A stretch of 64,000 nucleotides of DNA from Streptomyces mutabilis (GCF_014649815.1 NZ_BMTT01000001.1:124001-188000); one strand, 5' to 3'. Positions 25,706-34,829 are shown, counted from the stretch's first letter. Notes: generated by a model from the letters alone, not told the origin. A program made the numbers and translations.

Positions 25706-26113
25706 ATGACCGAGCGAAAGCCACCTGGCGTCGACTTCGAGTCCTGGGTCGACAAACAGATCCGTGAGGCGGACAAGCGGGGCGAGTTCGCCGACCTGCC
25801 CGGCGCGGGCGAACCCCTGCCCGGCGAGATGGACGGCACCTACGACGAACTCTGGTGGGTCAAGCGGAAGATGGCCCGTGAGGGCTTCTCCGTGCTGCCC
25901 CCGACCCTCGCGCTGCGCAAGGAGGCGGAGGACGCCCTGGAGGCGGCGGCGAACGCCCCGTCGGAACGGGTGGTGCGCCGCATCGTCGAGGAGATCAACG
26001 TCAAGATCCGCGACGTCATGTTCAAGCCGCCGCCCGGCCCCCCGCTGGGTCTCAAGCCCTACGACGTCGAAGAGGTCGTACGGCAGTGGCGGGAGCGCCG
26101 GGCGGAGCGGTGA
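25706..26113 (+). CDS. DUF1992 (DnaJ-homologue subfamily C member 28-like) protein
   Basis: Encodes 135 aa. The core FESWVDKQIREADKRGEFADLPGAG and the following PLPGEMDGTYDELWWVKRKMAREGF match DUF1992. The helix-rich second half ends in a basic tail. The biochemical role in bacteria is undefined. Its end lies 10 bp from the convergent hypothetical gene. Confidence 0.88.
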   Translation: MTERKPPGVDFESWVDKQIREADKRGEFADLPGAGEPLPGEMDGTYDELWWVKRKMAREGFSVLPPTLALRKEAEDALEAAANAPSERVVRRIVEEINVKIRDVMFKPPPGPPLGLKPYDVEEVVRQWRERRAER

Positions 26114-26123
26114 CGCCCGTCGG

Positions 26124-26675
26124 TCACAGGCGCATCAGGCGGTCCGCCAGCTCGCGGTAGTCCCGCAGGGCGAGGCGGAGTTGTTCGGTGTCGGTGCTCG
26201 TCGCGCGGTCGCCCGGGCCGGTGTCGTGCCAGGACGTGCGCAGGGTGCGCCGGCGGTGCGCCACGGCGTCCGTGAAGCGGGCGGTGATCTCCTCCAGGAC
26301 GCGGTCCGCCTCCTCCACGCTGGCGCGCGGCGCGTCGACGAAGCCGGCCACCGCGTGCTGGAGCCGCTGCCCGAGCTCGTCGCACGCCTCGTGCGGGAGG
26401 AGCGCGCCGCCACCGTGGACCGCCCCCGTGACGCCGGTCGGGGTGCCGGTCGGGGTGGTGGATTCGCCGGTGGGCCGGGGGAGTGCCGCCCCGTCGGCCC
26501 GCGCGCCGGGGGTGGTGTCGGCGCGGGCGCCCGCTGCGTGGTCCGCCCGGGCTCCGGGAGCCGGGGGCGTCTCGGCCGCCCGGCCGGTGTCCGGGACGGC
26601 CGCACCGCGTGCGCCGGGGTACTGCGTCTCCTGCTCGGCGGGGGTGCCGCCGGGCTGCCGGGTCACGTCGGACAT
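26124..26675 (-). CDS. Hypothetical protein with C-terminal helical domain shared with the upstream gene
   Basis: Encodes 183 aa. The first ~95 residues are Ala/Pro/Gly/Thr-rich and disordered with repeated GARAD units. The last ~85 residues form a helical domain containing GFVDAPRASVEEADRVLEEI. The upstream gene product contains RFVDSPREAVGEADRLLAEL, so both carry the same domain. The ATG at 26675 follows AAGGAG at 11-nt spacing, and it starts 5 nt after the upstream stop, so they form an operon. The function is unknown. Confidence 0.7.
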   Translation of the reverse strand: MSDVTRQPGGTPAEQETQYPGARGAAVPDTGRAAETPPAPGARADHAAGARADTTPGARADGAALPRPTGESTTPTGTPTGVTGAVHGGGALLPHEACDELGQRLQHAVAGFVDAPRASVEEADRVLEEITARFTDAVAHRRRTLRTSWHDTGPGDRATSTDTEQLRLALRDYRELADRLMRL

Positions 26676-26680
26676 GTGCC

Positions 26681-27352
26681 TCAACTCTCCTTCGGCCGGC
26701 TCTTGCTGAACGACCAGGAGTGGTGCGCGCGGGTGGCGGGCGCCGCTCCGTCGCCGTCCGTTCCGGCCCGGTGCCGCCCTCCGTCGTGGTGGCGGGCCGG
26801 GTGTACCAGGTCCTCGAACAGCGCGCGGGCCGCGACCACGGCCTCGCGCATCTCCTCCGTGCCCGCGCCCGCGTCCTGCGCGCCGTCCACGCGCGCGTGC
26901 GTCACGCGGTGCACGCGCCGGTAGCCGTCGACGTGGTGGGCGTGGTGCACGGACAGGGCCGCGAGCTGCTCCTCGTACTGTCCGCCGTCCGGGAAGCCCC
27001 GGGCTGCGGCCAGCTCCGCGAGCAGCCGGTCCGCCTCGCCGACCGCCTCCCGCGGGGAGTCGACGAAACGCTCCTGGGCCGCCGTCCAGCGCGCCTCGAA
27101 GCGCTCGCGCTCGGCCGGCTCCAGCTGCCGTTCGCGCAGCGACCCGTGTCGTTCCACGCGGTCGGCCAGCTCCCGCTCGGCCGCCTTGGTGTCTCCGTCG
27201 TGCCGGGCCACGGCCCGGTCGTACTCGGGCCCGAAGCGCCGCTTCAGGCTTCCGCCGTGCTGGGGGCCCCGCGCGCGCAGGGCCAGGACGGCCGCCACGA
27301 CGAGCACGGCCGCCACAATCACGATCAGAGCGATGATCACGCCTGTGGACAT
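26681..27352 (-). CDS. Single-pass membrane protein with helical domain, unknown
   Basis: Encodes 223 aa with one N-terminal membrane helix (residues ~5-26) and a highly charged cytosolic or external part. It carries RRFGPEYDRAVARHDGDTKA and the helical module ERFVDSPREAVGEADRLLAEL (~95-115) that recurs in the downstream gene. The C-terminus is His/Arg/Gly-rich and disordered. Similar proteins are widespread in Streptomyces without known function. It is the first gene of the two-gene operon and is divergent from the acetyltransferase. Confidence 0.72.
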   Translation of the reverse strand: MSTGVIIALIVIVAAVLVVAAVLALRARGPQHGGSLKRRFGPEYDRAVARHDGDTKAAERELADRVERHGSLRERQLEPAERERFEARWTAAQERFVDSPREAVGEADRLLAELAAARGFPDGGQYEEQLAALSVHHAHHVDGYRRVHRVTHARVDGAQDAGAGTEEMREAVVAARALFEDLVHPARHHDGGRHRAGTDGDGAAPATRAHHSWSFSKSRPKES

Positions 27353-27515
27353 GAGTGCCTTCCGGGTTATCGGCCCGACCGGCTCTCCCGGCGGGCCGGC
27401 TCGCCGTTCGGGTTGCCCCTCAGATTCCGGTCAAACGGCGCACGGGGTGCGGGAACGGCGCGTCGGTGGGAGAATTCGCTCGCGCAGGACGCCCGCCCGT
27501 CCCGAGAATGCGGGC

Positions 27516-28016
27516 ATGGCCTGGACCGTCGCCCCGGAACCGTACGACTCCCCCGTCGCCGCCGCCCTGTGGCGCGCGTACTGCACGGAGGTCAGTGACC
27601 GCTGGTACCTGCTGTACGAGGGACGGCGAACCGACCCCGGAGAGCTGGAGCGGGAGATCGCCGCCCAGTCCGGCGCCGACCTCGCCCCGCCCCGGGGCCG
27701 CTTGCTGGTCGCCCGGTACGGCGGTGAGGCGGCGGGCACGGCGGGCGTACGGCTGCTGGACGCCGACACCGCGGAGTTGACCCGGGTGTTCCTGTACGAG
27801 CGGATGCGCGGCCGGGGCGGCGCCGCGCTGCTCGTACGGGCCGCAGAGGACGCTGCACGGGCGCTCGGGGCCTCGCGGATGGTGCTCGACACGCGCGGTG
27901 ACCTCGTCGAGGCCCGTGCCCTGTACGCGCGCCTCGGCTACACCGAGACCGAGCCGCACAACGAAGAGCCGTATGCCGAGCACTGGTTCGCGAAGCGGCT
28001 GGCGGGCGCCGCCTGA
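27516..28016 (+). CDS. GNAT-family N-acetyltransferase
   Basis: Encodes 166 aa starting at ATG 27516; longer in-frame extension upstream is not protein-like. The acetyl-CoA pyrophosphate loop is in VFLYERMRGRGGAALLV (R/Q-x-x-G-x-G/A), followed by ARALGASRMVLDT and the C-terminal ALYARLGYTETEP strand-helix. The substrate is unknown. It is convergent with the DHA2 transporter remnant. Confidence 0.88.
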   Translation: MAWTVAPEPYDSPVAAALWRAYCTEVSDRWYLLYEGRRTDPGELEREIAAQSGADLAPPRGRLLVARYGGEAAGTAGVRLLDADTAELTRVFLYERMRGRGGAALLVRAAEDAARALGASRMVLDTRGDLVEARALYARLGYTETEPHNEEPYAEHWFAKRLAGAA

Positions 28017-28103
28017 CGGGGGCGGGACGGGAAGCGGGCCGGGCCGACGGCGCCGATCGACCTCCGCTCGCGCCGAACGGACGGCCTCCGCCCCGGCCCG
28101 CGG

Positions 28104-28403
<300 letters not shown>

Positions 28404-28563
28404 TCACGGGTACGGTCGCGCACCCTTCATCCTGGTCAACCAGTTACGGCCGGGGCAGTCCTGGGGGAAGCCGGGCTTCCGGGGGCGCGCGCGCGGAAGT
28501 ATGGAGAAGATCTGCATAATCTGTGGAGTTCGCGAGGGGAGTCGCGAAGGGAGGGACGAACGC

Positions 28564-30030
28564 GTGGAGCAGCGGGAACAGCCGGAACGGCGGGGACAGA
28601 CGTCGCGCGAGCGGCCCTCGGAGCACTCGTGCCCGGAGTGCGGCACCCCCCGGGAGGCGGACAACACGCCCGCCTGCGCCTGCGGAACGCGAGCCTCCGA
28701 CGCCCTTCGCGACGCCCGTACGGCACAGGCGGCAGCGGCCGAGGACTTCGACCCGCTGCGTATACGTCCGTACGTCGAACTGGACGGCACCGGGGACGCG
28801 GGGGCACGGGGGCGGGAGACGGGGGTCTGTGGCGACGGGGTGCCTTCGGAAGGCGGTGCTGCGGGCGGGGCGCCGTCGAAGGGGGCGCCTTCAGGCGGGG
28901 CGACTGCGGACGGGGCGACTGCGGACGGGGCATCCTCCAAGGTGAGCCCCTCGGCAGGAGCGGCCGCGAACGGCGCGCCCTCGTCCGGTGCGCACTCACC
29001 GGGGGCTCCTTCGGCGAGTACTCCTTCGCCGGGTGCTCCTTCGCCCGGCGCTCCTTCGCCCGGTGCCGATTCGTCGGGCTCGCCCTCGTCCGCCGCGTCG
29101 GCGGGCGGATCGCCGGGCGCCACGGCTCCGCAGGGCGCGACACCCCCGTCCGTGCCCGCCCCGTCCAGCACGCCTGACCCCGACGCCACCATGACGCTGC
29201 GCGCCGTCGGTGCCGGGCAGCCGCCGGTCCCGGCCACGGAGGCGACCTCTGTACTGCCCACGCCGCTGGCGCCCTCGACCGGTGCGCCCCGCGCGCACGA
29301 CCTGAGCCTGTTCGAAACCTCGGCCGCCTCGCCTACCGCCCCCGCCACTCCCGTGGAACTCGGCGCTGACGGCACCGACGGGCGTCCGCCGCGCGGGCGG
29401 CGCAGGGGCGTGCTGATGAGTGCCGTGGCAGCGGTCGTGGTCGTGGGGGGCGCCGCCGGGTTCGCGAGCGGTCTGTTCTCCTACGAGGCACCCTCGCGGG
29501 ACGGCGCGCCGCCGGAGGAGGTCAGGGCGAGCGTGCCGGACCCGTCGACCAGTGCGGTGCCCTCCGCTCCCGGATCGAACTCGCCGTCCGCCTCCGAGAC
29601 CTCCGCGCTCCCGTCCCCGTCCGCCTCGGAGTCCACGAGCACGAGCCCGTCACCCTCGCCGTCGACGTCGACGTCGGAGTCGGAGTCGGCGCCCAGCGCC
29701 TCGCCGTCCCGGTCGGCCGAGACGTCACCGTCCGCCGCGACCGCCCCTCCCGGCGCGCCCACCCAGGAGTCCGAGGGCGACGACCGCGACCGGGACCGTG
29801 CCGGCGGCCCCACGCTGCACCGCGGCGACCAGGGCTCCGAGGTGGTCGAACTCCAGCAGCGACTGACCCAGCTGTACCTCTACAACGGCGACATCGACGG
29901 CGACTACGACCACCAGGTCGAGGACTCGGTCCGCACCTACCAGTGGACCCGCGGCGTCCGCTCCGACGAGCTCGGAGTCTACGGGCAGGACACCCGGCGC
30001 ATGCTGGAGTCGGAGACGCGGGAGCCGTAG
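28564..30030 (+). CDS. Membrane-anchored peptidoglycan-binding protein with zinc-ribbon N-terminus
   Basis: Encodes 488 aa from a GTG with GGGAGGG 8 nt upstream; an ATG at 28501 has a weaker site and an odd leader. The order is: residues ~20-45 two Cys pairs (SCPECGTP, ACACGT) like a zinc ribbon; ~80-280 disordered Gly/Ala/Pro/Ser repeats (GAPS-type units); one membrane helix ~285-310 (MSAVAAVVVVGGAAGFASG); an outside Ser/Pro/Thr-rich spacer; and a PG_binding_1 domain at ~415-485 with LHRGDQGSEVVELQQRL and LYLYNGDIDGDYD. It would link the cytosol to the wall. A 15-bp tandem repeat encodes part of the disordered zone. Confidence 0.8.
   Translation: MEQREQPERRGQTSRERPSEHSCPECGTPREADNTPACACGTRASDALRDARTAQAAAAEDFDPLRIRPYVELDGTGDAGARGRETGVCGDGVPSEGGAAGGAPSKGAPSGGATADGATADGASSKVSPSAGAAANGAPSSGAHSPGAPSASTPSPGAPSPGAPSPGADSSGSPSSAASAGGSPGATAPQGATPPSVPAPSSTPDPDATMTLRAVGAGQPPVPATEATSVLPTPLAPSTGAPRAHDLSLFETSAASPTAPATPVELGADGTDGRPPRGRRRGVLMSAVAAVVVVGGAAGFASGLFSYEAPSRDGAPPEEVRASVPDPSTSAVPSAPGSNSPSASETSALPSPSASESTSTSPSPSPSTSTSESESAPSASPSRSAETSPSAATAPPGAPTQESEGDDRDRDRAGGPTLHRGDQGSEVVELQQRLTQLYLYNGDIDGDYDHQVEDSVRTYQWTRGVRSDELGVYGQDTRRMLESETREP
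29021..29065 (+). repeat. 15-bp tandem repeat, three units, inside the PG-binding gene
   Basis: Units CTCCTTCGCCGGGTG (29021-29035), CTCCTTCGCCCGGCG (29036-29050) and CTCCTTCGCCCGGTG (29051-29065) follow each other in frame and code for the repeated P-S-P-G-A pattern. Copy number probably varies between strains. Confidence 0.8.
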
Positions 30031-30197
30031 GCGGCCTTGCCCCGGGGGCCGTGAGCCCGCGTCCTGCGCAAGCCGTGAGCGCCGTAGGCACCGTCACACG
30101 GAAACCGCGACCGCGACCGCGACCGCACCCGCACACGACCCGCGGCCGGCGTCCGGTCGGGCACCCCGGCAACGCCCCCGAGGCGCATACTCCGCCG

Positions 30198-30863
30198 TCA
30201 GCCGATGTGCAGCCGCAGCGAGCCGTCCGCGCCGGCCTCCACCCGTACCCGCGTCAGGTCCTCCACGACCACGTCCGGCCCGTGGAGGCCGGCGCGCGGA
30301 CCGACGCCCACGACCCGCATCCCGGCGGCACGGGCGGCGGCGATACCCGCGCCGGAGTCCTCGAAGGCGATGCAGTCGGCGGGGTCGACGCCCAGCTCGG
30401 CGGCGCCCTTGAGGAAGCCCTCGGGGTCGGGCTTGCTGGCGCCGACCGACTCGGCGGTGACCCTGACGTCCGGCTGGGCGAGCCCGGCGGCGGCCATCCG
30501 CGCGGTGGACAGCCGCACGTCGGCCGAGGTCACCAGGGCGTGCGGCAGACCGCGCAGCGAGGCCAGAAACTCCGGCGCACCCGGGATCGCGACGACGCCC
30601 TCGGTGTCGGCGGTCTCTTCGGCGAGCATGCGCGCGTTGTCGGCGTGGTTCTGCTCCATCGGCCGGTCCGGCAGCAGCAGCGCCATCGAGGCGTAGCCCT
30701 GGCGTCCGTGGACGACCTTCATGACCTCGTCGCCGTCCAGACCGTGCCGGTCGGCCCAACGCCGCCAGACGCGCTCGACGGCGGCGTCCGAGTTGACGAG
30801 GGTGCCGTCCATGTCCAGCAGCAGGGCACGGGCGGTGAGAACGGTGGTGGCGGTGGCCGTCAT
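30198..30863 (-). CDS. HAD-superfamily phosphatase, subfamily IA (sugar-phosphatase-like)
   Basis: Encodes 221 aa. Motif I is LLLDMDGTLVNSD with the nucleophile Asp and the acid/base Asp two residues on. Motif II is HALVTSAD, motif III the Lys in GASKPDPEGF, and motif IV CIAFEDSGAGIAAA. The cap is the helical C1 type (about residues 28-85). Relatives dephosphorylate 2-deoxyglucose-6-P, mannitol-1-P, glycerol-P or pseudouridine-P. The ATG at 30863 has GGAG just upstream. It is a single gene, with a 232-bp gap to the GDT1-type gene upstream. Confidence 0.87.
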   Translation of the reverse strand: MTATATTVLTARALLLDMDGTLVNSDAAVERVWRRWADRHGLDGDEVMKVVHGRQGYASMALLLPDRPMEQNHADNARMLAEETADTEGVVAIPGAPEFLASLRGLPHALVTSADVRLSTARMAAAGLAQPDVRVTAESVGASKPDPEGFLKGAAELGVDPADCIAFEDSGAGIAAARAAGMRVVGVGPRAGLHGPDVVVEDLTRVRVEAGADGSLRLHIG

Positions 30864-31095
30864 CGGCGGACTCCAAGGCGCGAGGAGGAAACAAGGCGGC
30901 CCCGCCCGCCGGTCAGGGTGAACGGGCGGGAGCCACTTTGTTCCTCCACGGTACAAAACGGTTGGGGGCTCGCGCCACCACCCCGGCGGAACGTTCACCA
31001 ACCGTTCAGCTCGCACGCCGCCCCCTCCGCGCGCCACCGGCCCGCCCGTCCACCGGCCCGCCCGTCCACCGTCCGGAACGCACCCGCCGCCCCGC

Positions 31096-31677
31096 TCAGC
31101 CGGCGACCGCCTCCCACAGGCTCCACACGCCGAGACCCAGCATCAGCAGCGCCGCGACCTTGGTGATCAGCCGCAGCGGCACCCGCTTCATCAGGGCCTT
31201 CCCGCCGACGATGCCGAGCCCGGCCACCGCCCACAGCGCGAGCACCGCGCCGAGGCCGACGGAGAGCGGGTCGTCGTAGCGGGCCGCGAGGTTCGCGGTC
31301 ATGATCTGCGTGAGGTCGCCGAACTCGGCGACCAGGATGAGCATGAAACCCGCCCCGGAGACCTTCCAGAAGGACTGGTCCTCCGGCTTGCGGATCTCCT
31401 CGTCGTCCTCGTCCTTCTTCATCAGCAGCACGGCGGCGCCACCCAGGAACAGCACGCCGGTCAGCGCGTGCACGATCTGCTGCGGCAGCAGGGTCAGCAC
31501 ACTGCCGGCCGCGACCGCGAGCACGACGTGCAGCAGGAAGGCGGCGGCCACGCCGGCGAAGACGTACGAGGCCCGGTAGCGGGTGCCGAGGACGAGGCCG
31601 GCGAGCGCGGTCTTGTCCGGCAGTTCGGCGAGGAAGACGACGCCGAAGACGAGCGCCGTCACGGTCAGACTGATCAA
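31096..31677 (-). CDS. TMEM165/GDT1 (UPF0016) family Mn2+/Ca2+ exporter
   Basis: Encodes 193 aa from TTG with AGAGGA 3-4 nt upstream. It has six helices in two homologous halves. Each half carries the cation motif: AELPDKTAL (residues ~17-25, Pro in place of the usual Gly) and AEFGDLTQI in helix 4. A charged cytosolic loop (MKKDEDDEEIRKPED) divides the halves. Family members move Mn2+ or Ca2+ out of the cytosol in exchange for protons. The yybP-ykoY-type leader upstream fits control by Mn2+. Confidence 0.88.
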   Translation of the reverse strand: MISLTVTALVFGVVFLAELPDKTALAGLVLGTRYRASYVFAGVAAAFLLHVVLAVAAGSVLTLLPQQIVHALTGVLFLGGAAVLLMKKDEDDEEIRKPEDQSFWKVSGAGFMLILVAEFGDLTQIMTANLAARYDDPLSVGLGAVLALWAVAGLGIVGGKALMKRVPLRLITKVAALLMLGLGVWSLWEAVAG

Positions 31678-31774
31678 GGAATCCTCTATCGGTCGGGGCC
31701 GCCCCACCGAGAGTGCTGATCCTGCACTGCGGACACCTCGGCACGACAGCACACGGACGCCCCCGCCGTACGGC

Positions 31775-31905
31775 ACGGGCGTGCACTGCTTGCCGAAGGT
31801 CTCGCTGGCCGGCCCCGCGCACGAGGTCCGCCTCCGGGCGCCGGCTCAGGCGAGCTGAGCAGTGTGTCGACGGTCCGGCGAAGAGCTACTCCCCTTCTGC
31901 GCCGT
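31775..31905 (-). ncRNA. yybP-ykoY family (Mn2+-sensing) riboswitch candidate
   Basis: Read on the minus strand, the leader begins with AGAAGGGGAGTAGCTCTTCG (~31899-31880), the diagnostic 5' box of this aptamer class. GACCGTCGACACACT and, after a variable helix, the second box GCGAGACCTTCGGCAAGC (~31804-31787) follow. It lies ~100 nt before the GDT1-type gene, the classic downstream partner of this riboswitch. Structure boundaries are estimates. Confidence 0.8.
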
Positions 31906-32099
31906 CCATAGTACGCGACCCCCGCGGGCGGGCCGAGGGGGCGACGGTCCCGGGACGTTCGTCACGAGTCCTGCCGCACCTGTAGACGTGCCATGCACAC
32001 GTCACTAACTTCTTACCGGCCGCACACCTGTGCGCCATGCGGCGCCGCGAGCATTCCCCTGCTCGCGCCCCAACACCCCCACATCTCAAGGGAGTTCGC

Positions 32100-32744
32100 A
32101 TGCCGAAGTTCTACGCGCGTCGACGGCTCGGTTTCCTCGCCGCGTTCACCGGCCTCATAGCCTCGGCCGGGCTGCTCAACGGCCCGGCCGCCTCCGCCGC
32201 CCTCCCCACCCCGGTCAGCGCCGCCACCGCCCGCTCCTACCTCGCCTCCCTCACCGTGGAGACCGAGAGCCGCACCGGTTACGACCGCGACCTCTTCCCG
32301 CACTGGATCACGCAGTCCGGCACCTGCAACACCCGCGAGACCGTCCTCAAGCGCGACGGCTCGGGCGTCGTCACCGACTCCTCCTGCGCCGCAACCAGCG
32401 GAAGCTGGTACTCCCCCTACGACGGCGCCACCTGGTCCGCCGCCTCCGACGTCGACATCGACCACCTCGTCCCACTCGCCGAGGCCTGGGACTCCGGCGC
32501 CGGCTCCTGGACCACCTCCCGGCGCCAGGCCTTCGCCAACGACCTGACCCGCCCCCAGCTCCTCGCGGTCACCGACAACGTCAACCAGTCCAAGGGCGAC
32601 CAGGACCCCGCCACCTGGATGCCCTCGCGCAGCGCCTACCGCTGCACGTACGTCCGCGCCTGGGTCCAGGTGAAGTACTACTACGACCTCTCGGTCGACT
32701 CCGCGGAGAAGTCGGCACTGCAGAACCAGCTCGCGAGCTGCTGA
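32100..32744 (+). CDS. Secreted HNH-type nuclease (DUF1524/GmrSD C-terminal-like)
   Basis: Encodes 214 aa with AGGGAG 5 nt before the ATG. Residues 1-33 are a Sec signal (RRRLGFLAAFTGLI, cleavage near ASAA). The HNH metal-finger core is VDIDHLVPLAEAW followed by DNVNQSKGDQDP, with Cys residues of probable disulfides (SGTCNT/SSCAA and YRCTY/ASC). Such Streptomyces proteins are extracellular DNases likely used for nutrient phosphate or development. It is divergent from the GDT1-type gene and stands alone. Confidence 0.88.
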   Translation: MPKFYARRRLGFLAAFTGLIASAGLLNGPAASAALPTPVSAATARSYLASLTVETESRTGYDRDLFPHWITQSGTCNTRETVLKRDGSGVVTDSSCAATSGSWYSPYDGATWSAASDVDIDHLVPLAEAWDSGAGSWTTSRRQAFANDLTRPQLLAVTDNVNQSKGDQDPATWMPSRSAYRCTYVRAWVQVKYYYDLSVDSAEKSALQNQLASC

Positions 32745-32873
32745 CGCCCCGGTGACCGCGCAGGCGGCCACGTGCTCGGACACCGCGAGCCCGTCACGGC
32801 GTGTTCGGCGCGGAACCATCCCGCCGTCCTCCGTCGTTCCGTACCGTACGGGGCGACGGAGGAGGGCATCACC

Positions 32874-34598
32874 ATGGCCGGACTACGCCTGGGACCACTG
32901 CTGAGATACACCGACGGCTCGTCCGCGACCGTGTGGGTCGAGAGCGACCGGCCCTGCACCGCCGAGGTTCGCTGCGCCGACGGCGCCCGGGGCACGAGCC
33001 GCACGTTCCACATCGCGGGCCACCACTACGCACTGATCCCGGTGAGCGGCCTGACACCCGGTACGGCGACGGAGTACGAAGTGCTCCTCGACGGCACACG
33101 CGTGTGGCCGCCGCCCGACTCCCGTTTCCCGCCCTCCGTGATCGCCACGTCCCCGGCGGACGAGGGCACCCGCATCGTCTTCGGCTCCTGCCGCTGGGCC
33201 GCGCCGCCGGCCGGCGGTCACGACCCGGTCGGGCCGGACGCGCTGGACACCCTCTCCGCCCGCATCGCGGCCGACCCGGAGGCCGCGCGCCCGGACGTGC
33301 TGCTCCTGCTCGGCGACCAGGTCTACGCGGACGAGATCTCCGACGCCACACGCCGATGGATCTCCGGCCGCCGCGACCTCGCCGAACCCCCGGGCGACCA
33401 GGTCGCGGACTACGAGGAGTACACCCACCTCTACTACGAGTCGTGGCTCGACCCCGAGGTGCGCTGGCTGCTGTCCACCGTGCCCAGCTGCATGATCTTC
33501 GACGACCACGACGTCATCGACGACTGGAACACCTCCGAGGCCTGGCTCGCCGACATGCGGGCAACGGACTGGTGGCGGGAGCGGCTGCTGAGCGGGCTGA
33601 TGTCCTACTGGGTGTACCAGCAGCTGGGCAACCTCTCCCCCAAGGAGCTGGCCACCGATCCCCTCTACGCCGCCGTCCGCGACGCCCCCGACGGCACCGA
33701 CGCGCTGCGCACGTTCGCCGCACGGGCCGACGCCGACCCGGCCTCCGTCCGCTGGAGCTACCGGCGCGACTTCGGCCGCGTACGGCTGCTGATGGTGGAC
33801 TCCCGCGCGGCTCGCGTTCTGAAGGAGGACCGCCGCGCCATGCTCGACCCGGGTGAGGCCGCCTGGCTGCGCGAGCAGGTCCTCGACGGGCGGGGCGACC
33901 GCGAGGGGGTGGACGCGGGCGACGGTGAGACGGAGGGTTCGCGCGCCGGCGGGCGGGAGGGTGCGCCCGCCGGCGAGCGGGGAGGCGCGTACGACCACCT
34001 GCTGATCGGTACCTCCCTGCCCTGGTTGCTGCCTCACCTGGTGCACGACGTGGAGGCGTGGAACGCCGCGATGTGCGCCGGCGAACGGGGTGCGCGCTGG
34101 GCACGGGTCGGGGAGCGCATCCGGCGGGGGGCCGACCTGGAGCACTGGGCGGCCTTCCCGTCCTCCTTCGACGCCCTCGCGGACCTGATCGCCGAGGCCG
34201 GTACGGGGCGGGAGGCGCCCGCGACGGTGAGCGTGGTGTCGGGTGACGTCCACCACGCGTACGTGGCCGAGCCGTCCTGGCCGGGGCGCGCACCCGACTC
34301 CCACGTCGCGCAGCTGACCTGCTCACCGGTGCACAACTCGGTACCACTCTCCATCCGCCTCGGCTTCCGCTTCGGCTGGAGCGCCTGGGCGCGCGCCCTC
34401 GGGCGGCGCATCGCCCGGCACGGACGCTGCGCGGCACCGGCGGTCGGCTGGCGCAGGACCGGCGGGCCGTGGTTCGGCAACCAGATCATGACGCTGACCC
34501 TGCGGGGGCGGTCGGCCCGGCTGCGGCTCGAGCAGGCCCGGGCGGAACGCGACGGGGCGACCGCCCTGCACCTGGTCACTGACAGGGAGCTGGCGTAG
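32874..34598 (+). CDS. PhoD-like metallophosphatase without signal peptide
   Basis: Encodes 574 aa with GGAGG before the ATG. The N-terminal Fn3-like domain (~1-90) starts GLRLGPLLRYTDG. The catalytic domain shows IVFGSCRW, LLLLGDQVYADE, FDDHDVIDDW and SVVSGDVHHAYVAEP, the metal-binding blocks of the PhoD family. An Arg/Gly/Asp-rich low-complexity insertion lies at ~340-365. Classic PhoD is Tat-exported, but no twin-arginine signal is present here, so this member should be cytosolic. Its substrate may be an internal phosphodiester or nucleotide. Confidence 0.85.
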   Translation: MAGLRLGPLLRYTDGSSATVWVESDRPCTAEVRCADGARGTSRTFHIAGHHYALIPVSGLTPGTATEYEVLLDGTRVWPPPDSRFPPSVIATSPADEGTRIVFGSCRWAAPPAGGHDPVGPDALDTLSARIAADPEAARPDVLLLLGDQVYADEISDATRRWISGRRDLAEPPGDQVADYEEYTHLYYESWLDPEVRWLLSTVPSCMIFDDHDVIDDWNTSEAWLADMRATDWWRERLLSGLMSYWVYQQLGNLSPKELATDPLYAAVRDAPDGTDALRTFAARADADPASVRWSYRRDFGRVRLLMVDSRAARVLKEDRRAMLDPGEAAWLREQVLDGRGDREGVDAGDGETEGSRAGGREGAPAGERGGAYDHLLIGTSLPWLLPHLVHDVEAWNAAMCAGERGARWARVGERIRRGADLEHWAAFPSSFDALADLIAEAGTGREAPATVSVVSGDVHHAYVAEPSWPGRAPDSHVAQLTCSPVHNSVPLSIRLGFRFGWSAWARALGRRIARHGRCAAPAVGWRRTGGPWFGNQIMTLTLRGRSARLRLEQARAERDGATALHLVTDRELA

Positions 34599-34724
34599 GG
34601 CCCAGGGCGGGGCCGGGTAGGGAACCAGTCATGCCGACAGGCCTCGATCCAGCCGTGGGAGCGCTCCCACCTGCTGCGGCGGACGCGGCATGACGGTGAC
34701 CACCTGCCATGCCATGGCCAAATG

Positions 34725-34758
34725 TTGAACTTGCAAGTACTCGTTAGGCTCACCTAAC
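34725..34758 (+). promoter_or_regulatory. DtxR/DmdR1-type iron box in the DoxX promoter
   Basis: GTTAGGCTCACCTAAC at 34743-34758 is a 6-4-6 inverted repeat and matches the core of the Streptomyces iron box (GTTAGGCTCACCTAA of the 19-mer). It overlaps the likely -10 of a promoter whose -35 TTGAAC is at 34725-34730. ACTTGCAAGT at 34729-34738, a separate perfect palindrome, lies between them. Confidence 0.7.
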
Positions 34759-34829
34759 GTGGGCAGCCCACTCGGTTCCGTCCCCACCGGCCCGTCCCCG
34801 GCCGGCCCGACCGAAGGAGCACCCCCCAC

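Noticed and set aside
28501..28563. Alternative ATG start of the PG-binding gene at 28501
   Set aside because: Weaker ribosome site than the GTG at 28564; the extra residues do not resemble the rest of the protein, but it cannot be excluded.
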